Positions 23,401 to 32,152 of a stretch of 64,000 bases of DNA are shown here, piece by piece. How positions within the stretch are numbered: the stretch's first letter is position 1; the number at the start of each line of letters is the position of its first letter. Both the position numbers and the translations under genes were made by a program. Location: contig JASANG010000540.1 in assembly GCA_030248215.1 (NCBI GenBank), forward strand, positions 264,971 through 328,970. The letters run 5' to 3'. The notes beneath the pieces were generated by a model, which saw nothing but the letters and a program-made list of their open reading frames with translations, had not been told where the DNA came from and made no database searches. The stretch is from Enoplolaimus lenunculus (Eukaryota; Nematoda; Enoplea; Enoplida; Thoracostomopsidae).

Positions 23401-24020
23401 CCGAACGACATCAAAAATGTAGCGCCACCCTAACGCATAGGCTTATGCTTAGGACAAAGCTTACTTCTGCTTAAGCCTAAACCAAAGCCTAAGATTTGTC
23501 CAAACCTTAGGCCCATATTCTCAAATGCGTATAGCAACTATCATCAGTTAGTAATAAGTTTCCAACTCACTAACTATTGGAGTTGCTGAACTGAAAACGC
23601 GTGCCGGAGTAGAACAAATCATATGCAAATATGTGCTGGATTTGAAGCCTGTACATTCGCTAATTCAAAAGCTGCCAGACCAATCACCGACTGGTGATAG
23701 GTACTACACATATTTGAGAATGCAGGCTCTAACCTTAAATGTGGGCGAAAGTGTACAAGAACAGTCGGTGCATAAGTGTCTGTGGGTGTCCAGAGACATA
23801 ATTCTTAGAAAAACATTAAAACGATCAAATCATTATGGTCATGGTAACCATCTCCCGCTCCAGTCGCTGGGGTTCGATTCCTATCATGAAAGCCGTTGTC
23901 AGATTAAAAATAATATATTCATGTGAGAAAGGGTTAAATACAAGTTGCAGTTTGTCTTTTCAGGCGTTGAAACATTACTATTCACAGTTGTACTACAATC
24001 AAAATTGGTTCACTAAATGA
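11405..24020 (+). CDS. Secreted protein with two MAM domains, 12-13 exons
   Basis: Exons: 11590-11784, 13344-13495, 14994-15113, 17051-17123, 17657-18001, 18447-18728, 19060-19179, 20335-20480, 21752-21848, 22251-22484, 22993-23252 and 23964-24020. A possible first exon at 11405-11423 carries the ATG and needs a GC donor (CAAG|GCAATA). All phases agree, giving about 699 residues. A hydrophobic leader (LFWLLLVVLMPAVVQSQ) precedes MAM 1 (CNFDDNNFCEW ... STDGTGYFAIAQG ... GWTQRLVTIP ... VGLDDIKF). A Gly/Pro-rich linker follows, then MAM 2 (CTFNDDYCEWFND ... HESYIYVSGDNQSP ... GWKRVTQALP ... YIGVDDLRL). The tail is basic and proline-rich (VRRRSEFQPPPLSAP) and ends QNWFTK. MAM domains mediate adhesion or self-association outside the cell. 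No transmembrane segment is seen in the tail, so secretion is inferred. Function beyond this is unknown. The exon model is strong; only the start is uncertain. Confidence 0.85.
11797..11967 (+). mobile_element. CCGTAGCCAG element in the first MAM intron
   Basis: Contains GGGGCTCAGCCCCCTGG, a CCTCCCTAGAAAATTTTCAA core and the end GAGCTGGCCACGG. The element starts about 12 bp after the 5' splice site at 11785. Open frames across it are repeat readthrough. Confidence 0.7.
12616..12978. mobile_element. hAT-like MITE, CAGGG(C/T)GCAACCGG family
   Basis: CAGGGCGCAAC at the left and CCGGTTGCACAGTG at the right are flanked by a perfect 8-bp duplication, CAGGTAAC (12608-12615 and 12979-12986). The interior is rich in CCGGAACCGG. 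The 8-bp duplication and the CAGGG terminus fit the hAT superfamily. Confidence 0.85.
13039..13225 (+). mobile_element. Telomere-motif MITE, type A/B hybrid
   Basis: Left end GGCCAATGTATTGTACAGGG, CCTAAGCCTAAGCG hexamers, AGTTTAGTCTAAAGTT, and right end CATTCCGCCTCTAATCTT. Imperfect 8-bp duplication ATTTATGT/GTTTATGT. Confidence 0.8.
13571..13690. repeat. Decayed GGCGGATCC-type repeat
   Basis: GGGGCTTTTGACCCCCTGTC through CGTCAGAAATTTTTGGATCC resembles the stretches at 16095-16275 and 16383-16545 and the preserved element at 14457-14631. Only partial similarity is visible. Confidence 0.5.
14340..14732 (-). mobile_element. Telomere-motif MITE, type A, split by another element
   Basis: Left end GGCCAATGTATAGAACAGAC and right end GTTCCGGTCCTGTTTTACAC. 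Blocks of TTAGGC-type hexamers on the plus strand are interrupted at 14457-14631. Confidence 0.85.
14457..14631. mobile_element. GGCGGATCC element nested in the telomere-motif MITE
   Basis: Ends AATGGCGGAGCC and GGATCCGCCACT are inverted repeats. GGTATA occurs at 14451-14456 and 14632-14637 as a 6-bp duplication of host MITE sequence. A poly-C run lies near the right end. Confidence 0.75.
15214..15813. mobile_element. GTAGTGACC element with nested telomere-motif MITE
   Basis: TACTGTAGTGGCCTGAATCA at the left and TTATTCAGGTCACTGCAGTA at the right form inverted ends. The interior has ATATTTATTTCGCCT and TATTGACTAATTAGC-type motifs but no coding frame. Confidence 0.75.
15349..15531 (+). mobile_element. 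Telomere-motif MITE, type A, nested
   Basis: GGGCCAATGTATAGAACAGG, diverged CCTAAG hexamers, AAAAAATTAGTCTAAAGCTT and CCGCTGGAAAACGTTCGC. It sits inside the element at 15214-15813. Confidence 0.8.
16095..16545. repeat. Two decayed GGCGGATCC-type repeats
   Basis: 16095-16275 ends TTTCTGGATCCGCCTCTGAG. 16383-16545 starts CAGTGGCGGATTAAG and ends GGGATCCGCCAGTGG. Both match the terminus style of 14457-14631 but have diverged. Confidence 0.55.
16573..16973. mobile_element. GTAGTGACC-family element in MAM intron 3
   Basis: GAGTGATCCGAATCAGAGGA at the left and CTAATTGGGGACTACAGTA at the right, with GATATTTATTTTGAG and ATGGACTCTTATAATTGGGC motifs inside. It ends about 80 bp before the exon at 17051. 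Confidence 0.65.
18752..19050 (+). mobile_element. CCGTAGCCAG element between MAM 2 exons
   Basis: GGGTCCAGCCCGTATTTGAG begins about 23 bp after the donor at 18729. The right end GAGGTGAGCTGGCTGCAGG reaches the acceptor region of the exon at 19060. The middle is an A/C homopolymer region. Confidence 0.6.
18899..19003. repeat. A/C homopolymer tract
   Basis: Runs of A and C, including an A run of about 20 and a C run of about 10. It has no resemblance to the corresponding part of other copies of the host element. Low-complexity expansion or poor consensus sequence are both possible. Confidence 0.8.
19087..19468 (+). pseudogene. 191-bp tandem duplication including part of a MAM exon
   Basis: 19087-19277 is repeated at 19278-19468. 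The unit contains the last 93 bases of the exon 19060-19179, its donor CAC|GTAAGC and intron sequence. The second copy has the donor but neither the acceptor nor the first nine codons, and it differs at a few positions (one glycine codon is now arginine). It is therefore a dead partial exon. Confidence 0.85.
19484..19836. mobile_element. GTAGTGACC-family element
   Basis: TTGTAGTGACCGATATAACA at the left and TTACTCGGGTCACTTCAGTA at the right. The open frame inside is shared repeat sequence, not a gene. Confidence 0.7.
19963..20123 (+). mobile_element. CCGTAGCCAG element
   Basis: CCGTAGCCAGAGTGGG, GGTGCTCAGCCCCCTTTGG, CCTAGAAATTTTTCAGCC and GCAAGGTGAGCTAACTATGG in family order. Confidence 0.75.
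20566..20840 (-). mobile_element. Telomere-motif MITE, type B with internal duplication
   Basis: GGCCCATGTAAAGATCAGAG at the left and GCCCTGTTCTTTGCAATGAC at the right. The segment GTGTGACTGCAATAGAATA occurs twice at the left. TTAGGC hexamers read on the plus strand. Confidence 0.85.
21330..21480. repeat. Dispersed repeat with CGACAATTCGT motifs
   Basis: GACAACTCGTCGCCCGACAA, then a short TTAGG-like block. Relatives are near 28500-28720 and 63555-63745. The class is unknown. Confidence 0.5.
22689..22879 (-). mobile_element. Telomere-motif MITE, type A, best-preserved ends
   Basis: The termini are GGCCCATGTATAGAACGGGG and the inverse CCTGTTCTATACATGGGCC, flanked by a perfect 8-bp duplication CGATTTTG (22681-22688 and 22880-22887). 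The centre holds GCTTAGGCTTAGGCTTAG-type hexamers on the plus strand. It lies in the MAM intron after exon 22251-22484. Confidence 0.95.
23297..23430. mobile_element. Foldback element, GGGTGGCGC family
   Basis: GGGGCGGCGCCATAC pairs with GTAGCGCCACCC. The inner arms carry CCGTCC and GGACGG units. It lies in the last MAM intron. Confidence 0.75.
23443..23510. mobile_element. Telomere-motif MITE fragment
   Basis: Short remnant with GGCTTATGCTTAGGAC and CCTAAACCAAAGCCTAAG in opposite sense. The ends are lost. Confidence 0.5.
23833..23940 (+). mobile_element. tRNA-derived SINE, copy 1
   Basis: A tRNA-like head carries a B box GGTTCGATTCC (23871-23881) and an A-box-like TGGTCATGGTAACC upstream, spaced as in tRNA genes. 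The tail ATTCATGTGAGAAAGGGTTA is shared with the copy at 57301-57422. It ends about 24 bp before the last MAM exon. It is not a functional tRNA: no acceptor stem is visible. Confidence 0.65.
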
Positions 24021-24073
24021 AGTAAATAACGTTTTCGACGCAGAACGCATTTTCAAATTTTCTACAGTACCGG

Positions 24074-24462
24074 ATCATGTACAGATCAGGGGCGAAACGT
24101 TTTTCTGCGAGACTGCCTTAGAGTATTGTTAAGCTTTAAATGTAGTCTTGTATTCTTTGCTTTAGGCTTATGTATAAGCTCATTCTTACGATTAGGTTTA
24201 GGATTACGCTTAAGTTTAGGTATATGCTTATACTGTTGTTCTGGCCCTGCTCTATACATGGTTATAGTAATCATGGAGTAACAGATTTTCAACCAAATGG
24301 GTCAGTTCTATTCACCAGCAATAAGCTCATTCTTACGATTAGGTTTAGGATTACGCTTAAGTTTAGGTATATGCTTATACTGTTGTTCTGGCCCTGCTCT
24401 ATACATGGCCATAGTATCCATTGAGTACCTAATAGATTTTCAACCAAATGGATTAGTTCTAT
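24074..24462 (-). mobile_element. Telomere-motif MITE, type B, with tandem duplication of its right half
   Basis: The left end is ATCATGTACAGATCAGGGGC. A segment of about 143 bp, from AAGCTCATTCTTACGATTAG through GTTCTATTCACCAGC, occurs twice and includes the MITE right end plus flanking DNA. The duplication therefore came after insertion. It lies just downstream of the MAM stop. Confidence 0.75.
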
Positions 24463-24845
24463 TCACCAGCTAAACATCCAGGCCCACAAGCAAGAGATGG
24501 GGCACAGATATTTAGTGGGCAAGAAAAATTGTCATAACCTAGGTTTGTTCTAATGTCGTGAATCAATGTTTCGCCCTGGATAGAAGTCCGCAGGAGCGGC
24601 GCCTACCGTCGCATCTTTTAATTACGACCCAGGAAAAATTTGAAATCAGTTTAGACCATAAATGCTGCATTTTGAAGAAACGTAAATTTTCAGATAGCAA
24701 TTTTAAGCAATTATATTAATTGAAAAGTATAAACGACTGCTATTTAAATTAAGTGCAACCTGAATTAGTAATTGAAGAATGTTGTTGAAATCGGCTACTG
24801 TTTTTGTCGAATTGTCTTTTTATTAAACATTACATTTAATATTAA

Positions 24846-25002
24846 CAGTAGATTAAGCGTATTCCTAAGCCTAAGCCTAAGCGTTGCAAAAATGTGTTCC
24901 TAAGCCTAAGCATAAGCCTAAGCAAAAAATGTAATCTAGAATCTAAACCTACTCTTTTATGGACCCAGTAGAAACCTGGACGCCCCTTAAAGTACCATGG
25001 GT
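24846..25002 (+). mobile_element. Telomere-motif MITE, type C
   Basis: ACAGTAGATTAAGCGTATTC, two CCTAAG blocks around CGTTGCAAAAATGTGTTCC, and the right end GACGCCCCTTAAAGTACCAT. The left terminus is lost. Confidence 0.8.
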
Positions 25003-26085
25003 CGATCTTGATATTGCTATATTTGAACAAAGTTGTTTGAAATCACGATACAAAACTGCGATGTTTGTGTATAGAAAATAATACTTGTGAAATTTAAGGA
25101 AAAATTTCTTACATTTAAGAAATATGATTAGAAAAGAAGTATATACTTGAAAAGTGTTTGTTTTATAGCCGAAAAATTTGTGAAAAAGTTTCGAAATAAA
25201 GTCTGAAAATCACTCTATTAAAACAAATGAGCGTTTATATGTTGTTTTGGAAAAATTGTCTTAAATATCAGAAAAACTTTTCAGTTTTGCCGTGAAAATA
25301 ATGTTGTGAATAAATTCAAAAATACTTTTTTGCACGCCTGGGTTATAATGTTGTGAACCACTGCTTTCAGAAAGATGCGGAAAGCATTAAAGTAAAGACT
25401 AAAAATCACAACATTAACTACAAAACTCAGCTCCTGTACTTTTTTGCTTCCGTTGCTTTTAGCCTTATGTACATATTTAGGCAAAAAGGTTTAAAGCTTA
25501 ATACGCTTAGGCTAATCAAACGCTTTTCGTAAACCTACGCCTAAATCTGAGCCTGGGCCTAAAGTCTAAAAGAGGTGAAGTGGAAAAAAGCCCAAATAGA
25601 AATTACTCAATTTCAATATCATTGTTCAGAACAGTTGTTTCTAATTGGTGTACATTATTTTTTCATTTTCCACTTTTTTTGTTTTTGTCTTTGTGAAGTG
25701 TTGGTATTTTTAGTGTCGACTTATAAATTATGTTTGTGTTTGTAACGCAATAAAATTCCTCATCTTAAAGTTATACAACCTAAATGTAATCTATTTTACA
25801 ATGATGACTTGGTTTCAAAACGTACCTGGCTCATTTAAACTTCAAGGGTTTAACGTTTTTCTGCTAGACTGCAATCGATTAAAGCTTTAAACCAATTTGT
25901 TTATTTAGACTTGTGCTTAATATGCTTAGGCATAGATATAAGCTCATTGTTACGTTTACGTTTAGGCTTAGGCTTAGGTTGACAAATTAAGTATAAGCAC
26001 ATTCTTTCGCTTGCGCTTTATGATTAACAGTTTTTAAACTTACATGTTCAAAAGTAATGACTCCTTTAATCTTTTAGTACATTTC
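25003..26085. other. Intergenic stretch
   Basis: No gene seen. It holds a worn type B telomere-motif MITE at about 25848-25990 (TTTTTCTGCTAGACTGCAAT, then GTTTAGGCTTAGGCTTAGG). Confidence 0.5.
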
Positions 26086-26956
26086 ACAAAAACGAACCAG
26101 TTGCGGTGCGTTCAATAGAACTTATATTCGAAAAATAAATGGAACTGTAACATTTGAAGGAAATCTTTTGGAGAAAGTCAAATAAGTTTGATCGGAAATA
26201 AATTTGTAAGGACGTTTATGGTAAAATATGACAAAAATCTGACAATAAGAATTTATATTCAAAAGAAATTATTGTGTTAAAAATCAGTGAAAATGTTTCG
26301 CTGGGTAGCGCAAAAACATTTGATTGGAAAAGATGTACTGCAGTGTCCGATGTAGGGGGAATGGGGCGGACGTACCCCGCCTTTTCAGTGAAAATGGTTT
26401 ATTTGAAGAGAGTATAACGTGTTGTTACGGCAGACATGCAAGGCGAGTTAATAAAATTTGATACTTTCGGAGAACTCTGATGTTTTAATATTGAAATATT
26501 TTGTTGAACAGGTTTTCAAACCTTTAAATTTTGAGATCCGAAGGTATTTTCTTCCAGTGGAAAATTATAGATTTGCCATTTGTGCACATGCTTTGAGCCC
26601 TGACCAGTTCAAATAGGATGCGGGAACAGGAAATATCCCAAGAAGTATATACTCATGCATGGATCGAAAAGTGAGCCCTCTTAGGGGCAACAGGTCCGTG
26701 GCCAGCTCACGTTGCTAAAGGGATTAAAAATTTTTAAAAGGGGATACAAGAGTTTACGATGACTTATAAGCACGGTTGAAAATTTTCTAGGGAGGCTAAA
26801 ATTGTTCCAGGGGGCTGAGCGCCTTTCGCTACCTCTGGTTTACACGGTCTGGCCACGGCTGGGAAAATTCTGAGTTTGCCATCTGTGCATATGCTTTGAG
26901 CCCTTAAAAGTCAAATAGTATGCGGGTGAGAGAAATATACGAAGCATATACTCATG

Positions 26957-27868
26957 CTGTAGCCAGAGGGGCGAAAGGGGCTCAATCTCATGGAAGAATT
27001 TTAGTCCCCCTAGAAAATTTTCAACCGTTCTTGTAAGTCGTCGAAAACGTTTGCATGCAGGGTGTAAACGGATTGTAAAAATAACGGAACGGAAACGGAA
27101 ACGGATAGTGATTAAAATAACGGAAACTGAACGAAAACGGAAAACGGATATTGAAGTATACAATTTTCAAAAATGTTTTATTTTTCTGCCAACACATTTG
27201 AGGCTTGCATATATTCATCGGTTTTGAACTCTCTAAAAACTTAAGTTTAAATTATAGCTTAACTAAACTTGAATATCAGTTTAAGTAAAACTTAAATGGC
27301 TGGACGGACTAACTAAACTAGAATTTTAAGTTTTTCTTAAACTGACGTGTTTTTAAGTTTAACACGAGATTAAGTAAACTCATTTTAAGATTAAGTAACA
27401 AGTGCAGCAGTGTATTTAAAAGTTCATTAAGTTTAGCTTAAACTGAAAACAAGTAACATTTTAAATGAGTTTAAGCTTAAACCTACCAGTTAGTTTAGTT
27501 AATCTTGAAAATTAGTTTAATACTGGTGAATTAGCTTAAGCTTAAATTAAGTTAGTTTAAGCTTTTAGAGAGAAAAACATTAAAAAATGGCGGATGCACT
27601 GAAAGTTTTAAGACTTTGGATGGATTTCTTTTTTATTTCATTTGACACAATTCTTGCTTTTCTTTAAAGAAACCTTTGCTAGTTATACCTATATATACGT
27701 AATATATAATGAACTTTAAAATAACATATATAATTTTCGTTATTCTATAATGGAAACGGAAACGGACACCAATTTTTACCGTAAATGGAAACGGATATCC
27801 GGTTACACCCTGCTTGTATGCCCTTCTGAAAATTTTTAATCTGTTTAGGAACGTGAGCTGGCTACGGA
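26957..27868 (-). mobile_element. CCGTAGCCAG element split by a hAT-like MITE
   Basis: CTGTAGCCAGAGGGGCGAAA at the left and CGTGAGCTGGCTACGG at the right. Joining 26957-27055 to 27813-27868 restores the family consensus. Confidence 0.8.
27056..27812. mobile_element. hAT-like MITE, CAGGGTGTAACCGG family
   Basis: Ends CAGGGTGTAAACGG and CCGGTTACACCCTG. The 8-bp flanks TTTGCATG and CTTGTATG agree at six positions. Inside are AACGGAAACGG motifs and a 300-bp core of near-palindromic TTAAGTTTAA-type sequence. Confidence 0.85.
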
Positions 27869-27892
27869 CATGCCTGCTCCCCCGTGGCACAC

Positions 27893-28001
27893 TATGAAAA
27901 CTGCCAACTTGAAGCGTATCAGATATCTGCCAATCAAAATCATCCTCGTTGCCATTTAAAGCGTTCAATCATTGACAAACATTGCCATCATCAAAATTGC
28001 A
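27893..28001 (-). pseudogene. Broken copy of the first MAM exon
   Basis: On the minus strand it encodes GNEDDFDWQISDTLQVGSFH, nearly identical to the MAM 1 exon (11650-11770), where the last residues read DSFH. It has a stop codon where the original reads tryptophan (CEW region), lacks the leader and the donor, and is cut off by the CCGTAGCCAG element. It cannot make a MAM domain. Confidence 0.9.
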
Positions 28002-30487
28002 TAAGGAGCGTATCGTTTTTCTGCGGGACTACAATCGATTAAAGCTTCCTAAACTAATTTTTCTACACTCAGGAAGCAAAGCTGTACGCCACCCGTGGGT
28101 TCATGCGGGTAAAGAATTTCAAAGCGCGGTCTGAAATTTGTGACTCTTAACCAGCCAAAATGGTTATAAAAGCACATGAAACCAGATTCTGTAGGAAAAC
28201 TTTTCATTTTTAAACTATTAAAACTTAAAAATAAGTGACGAGTAAAACATCGACACGCTGAAAAAATTACACAGTTGTATTGAACGCAGAAGAATAAAAC
28301 AAGATTGGGTAAATGCCGGTAACGGTAAAGGATTTTTGCGAGGGTATAGACGTGGTAAAAATAAAATTTCCGCGAGTCAAGCGCAGCATGGGTCAAAATT
28401 AACCCACATACACCATTTGCCGAGAGAGAGCAAAACGTGAGGGCAAGTTGTCTAATCCATCACTAGGCACAAACTGTACTATTACATGTAGTAAACCAAC
28501 AATACTGATCGCGTCGTCTACGAAAATTCGCCTACCGACAACAAATCGCAAAACAGTGTCCTAAAGCCTATCAATATATCAAAGCATAACCGTTAGTGTA
28601 ATACTAAGCATTAGGCTAAGCCTGATCATAATGATGGTTGATAAATTGGCGAGTCGATGAAATTTCGGATTACAAATTGTGAGGCTACGAGTTGTCGGGC
28701 GACGAATTGTGATATCTCCGTCGTCAGCGGGTCCATGGAATTGTTATCGACACTCTAATCATGATTTCAGTATCGCCAGCGTTAATTTATTTGGGTCGAA
28801 AACCACTGCTCGATGAGAAAATCCGGCACAGATTAACTTGCTGAAACCCGACCAGCAATATTCGACAATTCATTGTAGATCAAAATTAAAATCGAAATAC
28901 TTAATCCGTTTTCATATACGGTTTATAAAATAACTCAATTTACCATACAAGCAATTTTGAATTTATCAATTTCCCACTGCTATGGTTTTTGAAAACCGCA
29001 GTTGAAAATTGGTGTTGTAAATTTTCACACAGCTGGCACAAGATAAAGAGGACGATGCATAATATATAAAGTCTAATAATTTCCATCAACAAATGAAAAT
29101 TCGTTGTTCGCGTTTGTTTTTAGTTGAAAATTTCTCGATACGACCAGTATCGAAAACTGACAACGAAACATGACTATCAGAAATGGTGTTTCTGGTCTTT
29201 TTGCAGTAACAATACAAAATATGAATACGGATTTTGTAGGTGGATGTGCCACTCTTAATTATATTTCAAACTAAAAACTAAAATACAAAACTAAAACCAA
29301 ACCCAAAATCACACCTTAAGGAAGTCCCTGGCTCCGCCGAGTATCTCTTAGAGCTTAAGTTAGGCTTAGGCGTTGCTAGGAAGCGAAAACCTATATATCT
29401 ATGCGTTGCGGCTGTGGCGCACTGTAAACTTATACTTGGACCTTGCGTGGCCACTAAATAGTTCCGCTTTGCAGGCTGCGGAGTTAGTACGGTGTTTTTG
29501 GGTGGATTAAAAACGGAAAACGACTGCACTATTGAACCGGAACGAAATAGCGTCATCGAAATACGAACTTATATGCGGAGTTGGTGATTAGAATACGCAC
29601 TCTAAATCACGAACTTTTACAGGTTTTAGTAGTCATATTTCACGGACTTTTTTTAATTATTTAAAAAATAATTCCGCTAATAAGATATAGTGGAACTGTT
29701 CTAAAATCAACCTATTAAAATGAACCTGTGTAAATTGGCTCATGGTGCAATCGGAGGTGAAAAAACCGGAGCAACGGAGGTGAAGTCGGAGGTGAGGCAA
29801 ATTACGTAGTTAAAATGATGTTTAATTCGCTACTTTTCGCCACTATCCGCAAGGTATTGTTAAATGAGTTGGTTTTAAGCTAATTTTTTCATCATAATTA
29901 CACCAAAAGCGAAAACAAAACGCACAAAAGTTTATTTGTCGTGTGTCAAAAGTTTTAATGCAAATTTACACTTAGTAAAGTGTTTTCGAAATTTAAGTAT
30001 ATATGCATTTAATTAAGTTCTGCAATGAACTTAATTTGGTCCTGGAGTCATTATGCACGATAATTAGAGATAATTGACATTTATGGACTCTAATTTGTGT
30101 TTAGGGACACCATTAGGTTACAGACTCTTATTTTCGATACGGACTCCTTTTTATCGCAACTTAAAATGGGGGACCACCCTCTTATTACCCCCTATTTTTC
30201 GGGTCAAAACAGTAATTTTAATAGTTTAAATTAGTGCAACCACCGAGTCGCAACGCCGAATTCAACATAAATTTAGTTTGACTGAGTTTGAGTCTTCAGG
30301 AATGCCTTTTTACAATATAGATTTCAAGTTTCAATTTTTTCAACATTTTTTCTTCAAAACCCTAAACTTGTGAAAGCATACAGTTTTGTTTTCAATATTA
30401 CAAATTGTACCAAAATTGCAATTAGCATCTAAATGTCAAAACACAACAATATCTGCATTGTGAGCTGCATTTTAACCTTCTGAATGA
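28002..30487. other. Intergenic stretch upstream of the LEV-9-like gene
   Basis: No convincing exon was found, although the missing signal-peptide exon of the next gene should lie in this direction. Content seen: a CGACAATTCGT-type repeat at 28500-28720, a repeat at 29220-29310 shared in inverse with 38484-38560 (TTTTAGTTTTTAGTTTGAAA), and half of a GTAGTGACC-type element at about 29985-30215. Confidence 0.5.
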
Positions 30488-30602
30488 TATTATATATATT
30501 TATATATATACATATAAACACATATATATACATACATACATAAATATATGTATATGTATAATATATGTATATATGTATATATAACATAAATACATATTAT
30601 AT
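30488..30602. repeat. TA/TATG-rich simple repeat
   Basis: Alternating TATATA and TATGTATA units. Confidence 0.85.
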
Positions 30603-31585
30603 TTACAGGTACCGAGTGAACTGGCCTCTGTTGTTACAAATCCAAGCAGTGTCAGTTGTTATCTTCCCTTCTTACCTTTAAGGCTGGCTATTGTGTGAGA
30701 AAAAAGCTTTAACGACAAGGGCTCTGTCGTTTTTCAATAAAAGATATAAGGGCCACCGCCCCCCTCATAGACTGTATTGTCATATGCGTTAATGACATTG
30801 TGATTTTAACCTTGGTGCATTGATTTTAACTCTGAATGCACGATTTTGACGTTAAATTTGCATTTTTTGTTATTAGTATTTTAGGGCAGGTGCACTACTG
30901 TAGCGGATTTGAGACGGCTTATAGAAGTAAGCTACTTTGATACTAGTAAGGGTAATTTGTATGTCTTTTTAATTATTGCTTTTTCAGTCCCCGCAGAAAC
31001 TAGATTAAATGTTGTTCTTCAAATTTTGGGGTCTGTAATAAAATTAGAAAAAATTTTCCTAAATTAAATATTCAAAGTTCCAGTTTTGAGTTTAATTTTT
31101 TTAAATATGCCACTCTGTCGTTGTTAAGACCACAAATGCGCAAAGGCGGATCCAAAACTTTTTGACGAGATGCCGCGGGGTCGGGCTGGCAAATGTAATG
31201 AAACGCAAAAATTGTAAGGCAGGGAGGGACATTATCATTTGATCACCCAAAAATTACGTTACGGCGAAACATTGTAAGGTAGGGGTACCTTACCATTTTG
31301 TCACAAAAAGATTCTGCGGGAAAAATTGTGTTTTTTACGCGATTGTTTGATTTTTGGGATTTTTGCAATTTACTAATTCATCCATAAAGCTTAAGTTGTG
31401 TTATTAACGTGGAAGTTTAATACTTAGATTTCTGTGATACGGCGTTCACGTTGGATAATTTGTGAATATCGTCCCAAAATAATCACTTTGAGTTAAATAC
31501 AAGATGATTTTGAAGCAATTCTGTTTTAGAAGCAGTAGACCGGAACCGTTATCAATATTTTGAACCGTTCTTTAATTTAATCCTT

Positions 31586-32045
31586 GGCCCAGGTATAGTA
31601 CAGGGCCGGAACAGTAGTATAAGCATATTCCTAAGCCTAAGCCTAACCGTAAGCCTAAGCCCAACCGTAAGCCTCAGCCTAAGCCTAAGCCTAAGCCTAA
31701 GCCTAAGCCTAAGCCTAAGCCTAAGCCTATGGATGGGCCTATTCCTATGCATAAGGCTAAGCCTAAGCCTAAACCTAAGCCTAAGCCCATGCCTAAGCCT
31801 AAGCCTAAGCATATGGATGGGCCTATTCCTATGCATAAGGCTAAGCCTAAGCCTAAACCTAAGCCTAAGCCTAAACCTAAGCCTAAGCCCATGCCTAAGC
31901 CTAAGCCTAAGCCTATGGATGGGCCTATTCCTGTGCATAAGGCTAAGCCTAAGCCTAAGCCGAAGCAAAAATTAGTCTACCAGTTTAAATTGACTCTATT
32001 ATAGCCCCTCCGGAAAACGATTCGGCCCTGTTCTAAACATGAGCC
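31586..32045 (+). mobile_element. Telomere-motif MITE, type A, longest copy with expanded hexamer array
   Basis: Termini GGCCCAGGTATAGTACAGGG and GGCCCTGTTCTAAACATGAG, with 8-bp flanks TAATCCTT/TAATTCTT. About ten uninterrupted CCTAAG units (31675-31730) are the reverse complement of TTAGGC, the nematode telomere unit. They are followed by three higher-order blocks, each holding ATGGATGGGCCTATTCCT (one reads GGATGGGCCTATTCCTGT) plus more hexamers. The long Lys-Pro and Leu-Arg open frames here come from the repeat. The element ends 107 bp before the first known exon of the LEV-9-like gene. Confidence 0.95.
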
Positions 32046-32152
32046 TAATTCTTCATGACGTGAGATTTGGGCATAACGACCACTGTTCGTGAAATCGTTT
32101 AATTGCCGTGCGATTTTGAAATGTTTGACTATTTTTTAAATTTTGGTTTTAG

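Larger units (their letters stand above)
26086..28001 (-). repeat. Inverted duplication of the first MAM exon and intron
   Basis: Reverse complement of 11650-12565: exon piece at 28001-27893, then a CCGTAGCCAG element (27868-26957), then 26865-26086, which matches 11797-12565 with modest divergence. The copy also contains an extra partial repeat of the element with its 100-bp flank and a 757-bp hAT-like insertion. The order of parts matches the original, which supports one segmental event followed by insertions. Confidence 0.75.

Noticed and set aside
31675-31730. A true chromosome end or telomere
   Set aside because: The array is short, is bounded by MITE termini with an 8-bp duplication and has unique sequence on both sides.
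31552-32004. Long Lys-Pro and Leu-Arg open frames on both strands
   Set aside because: They are translations of the CCTAAG hexamer array inside a MITE; every frame of such an array is open.
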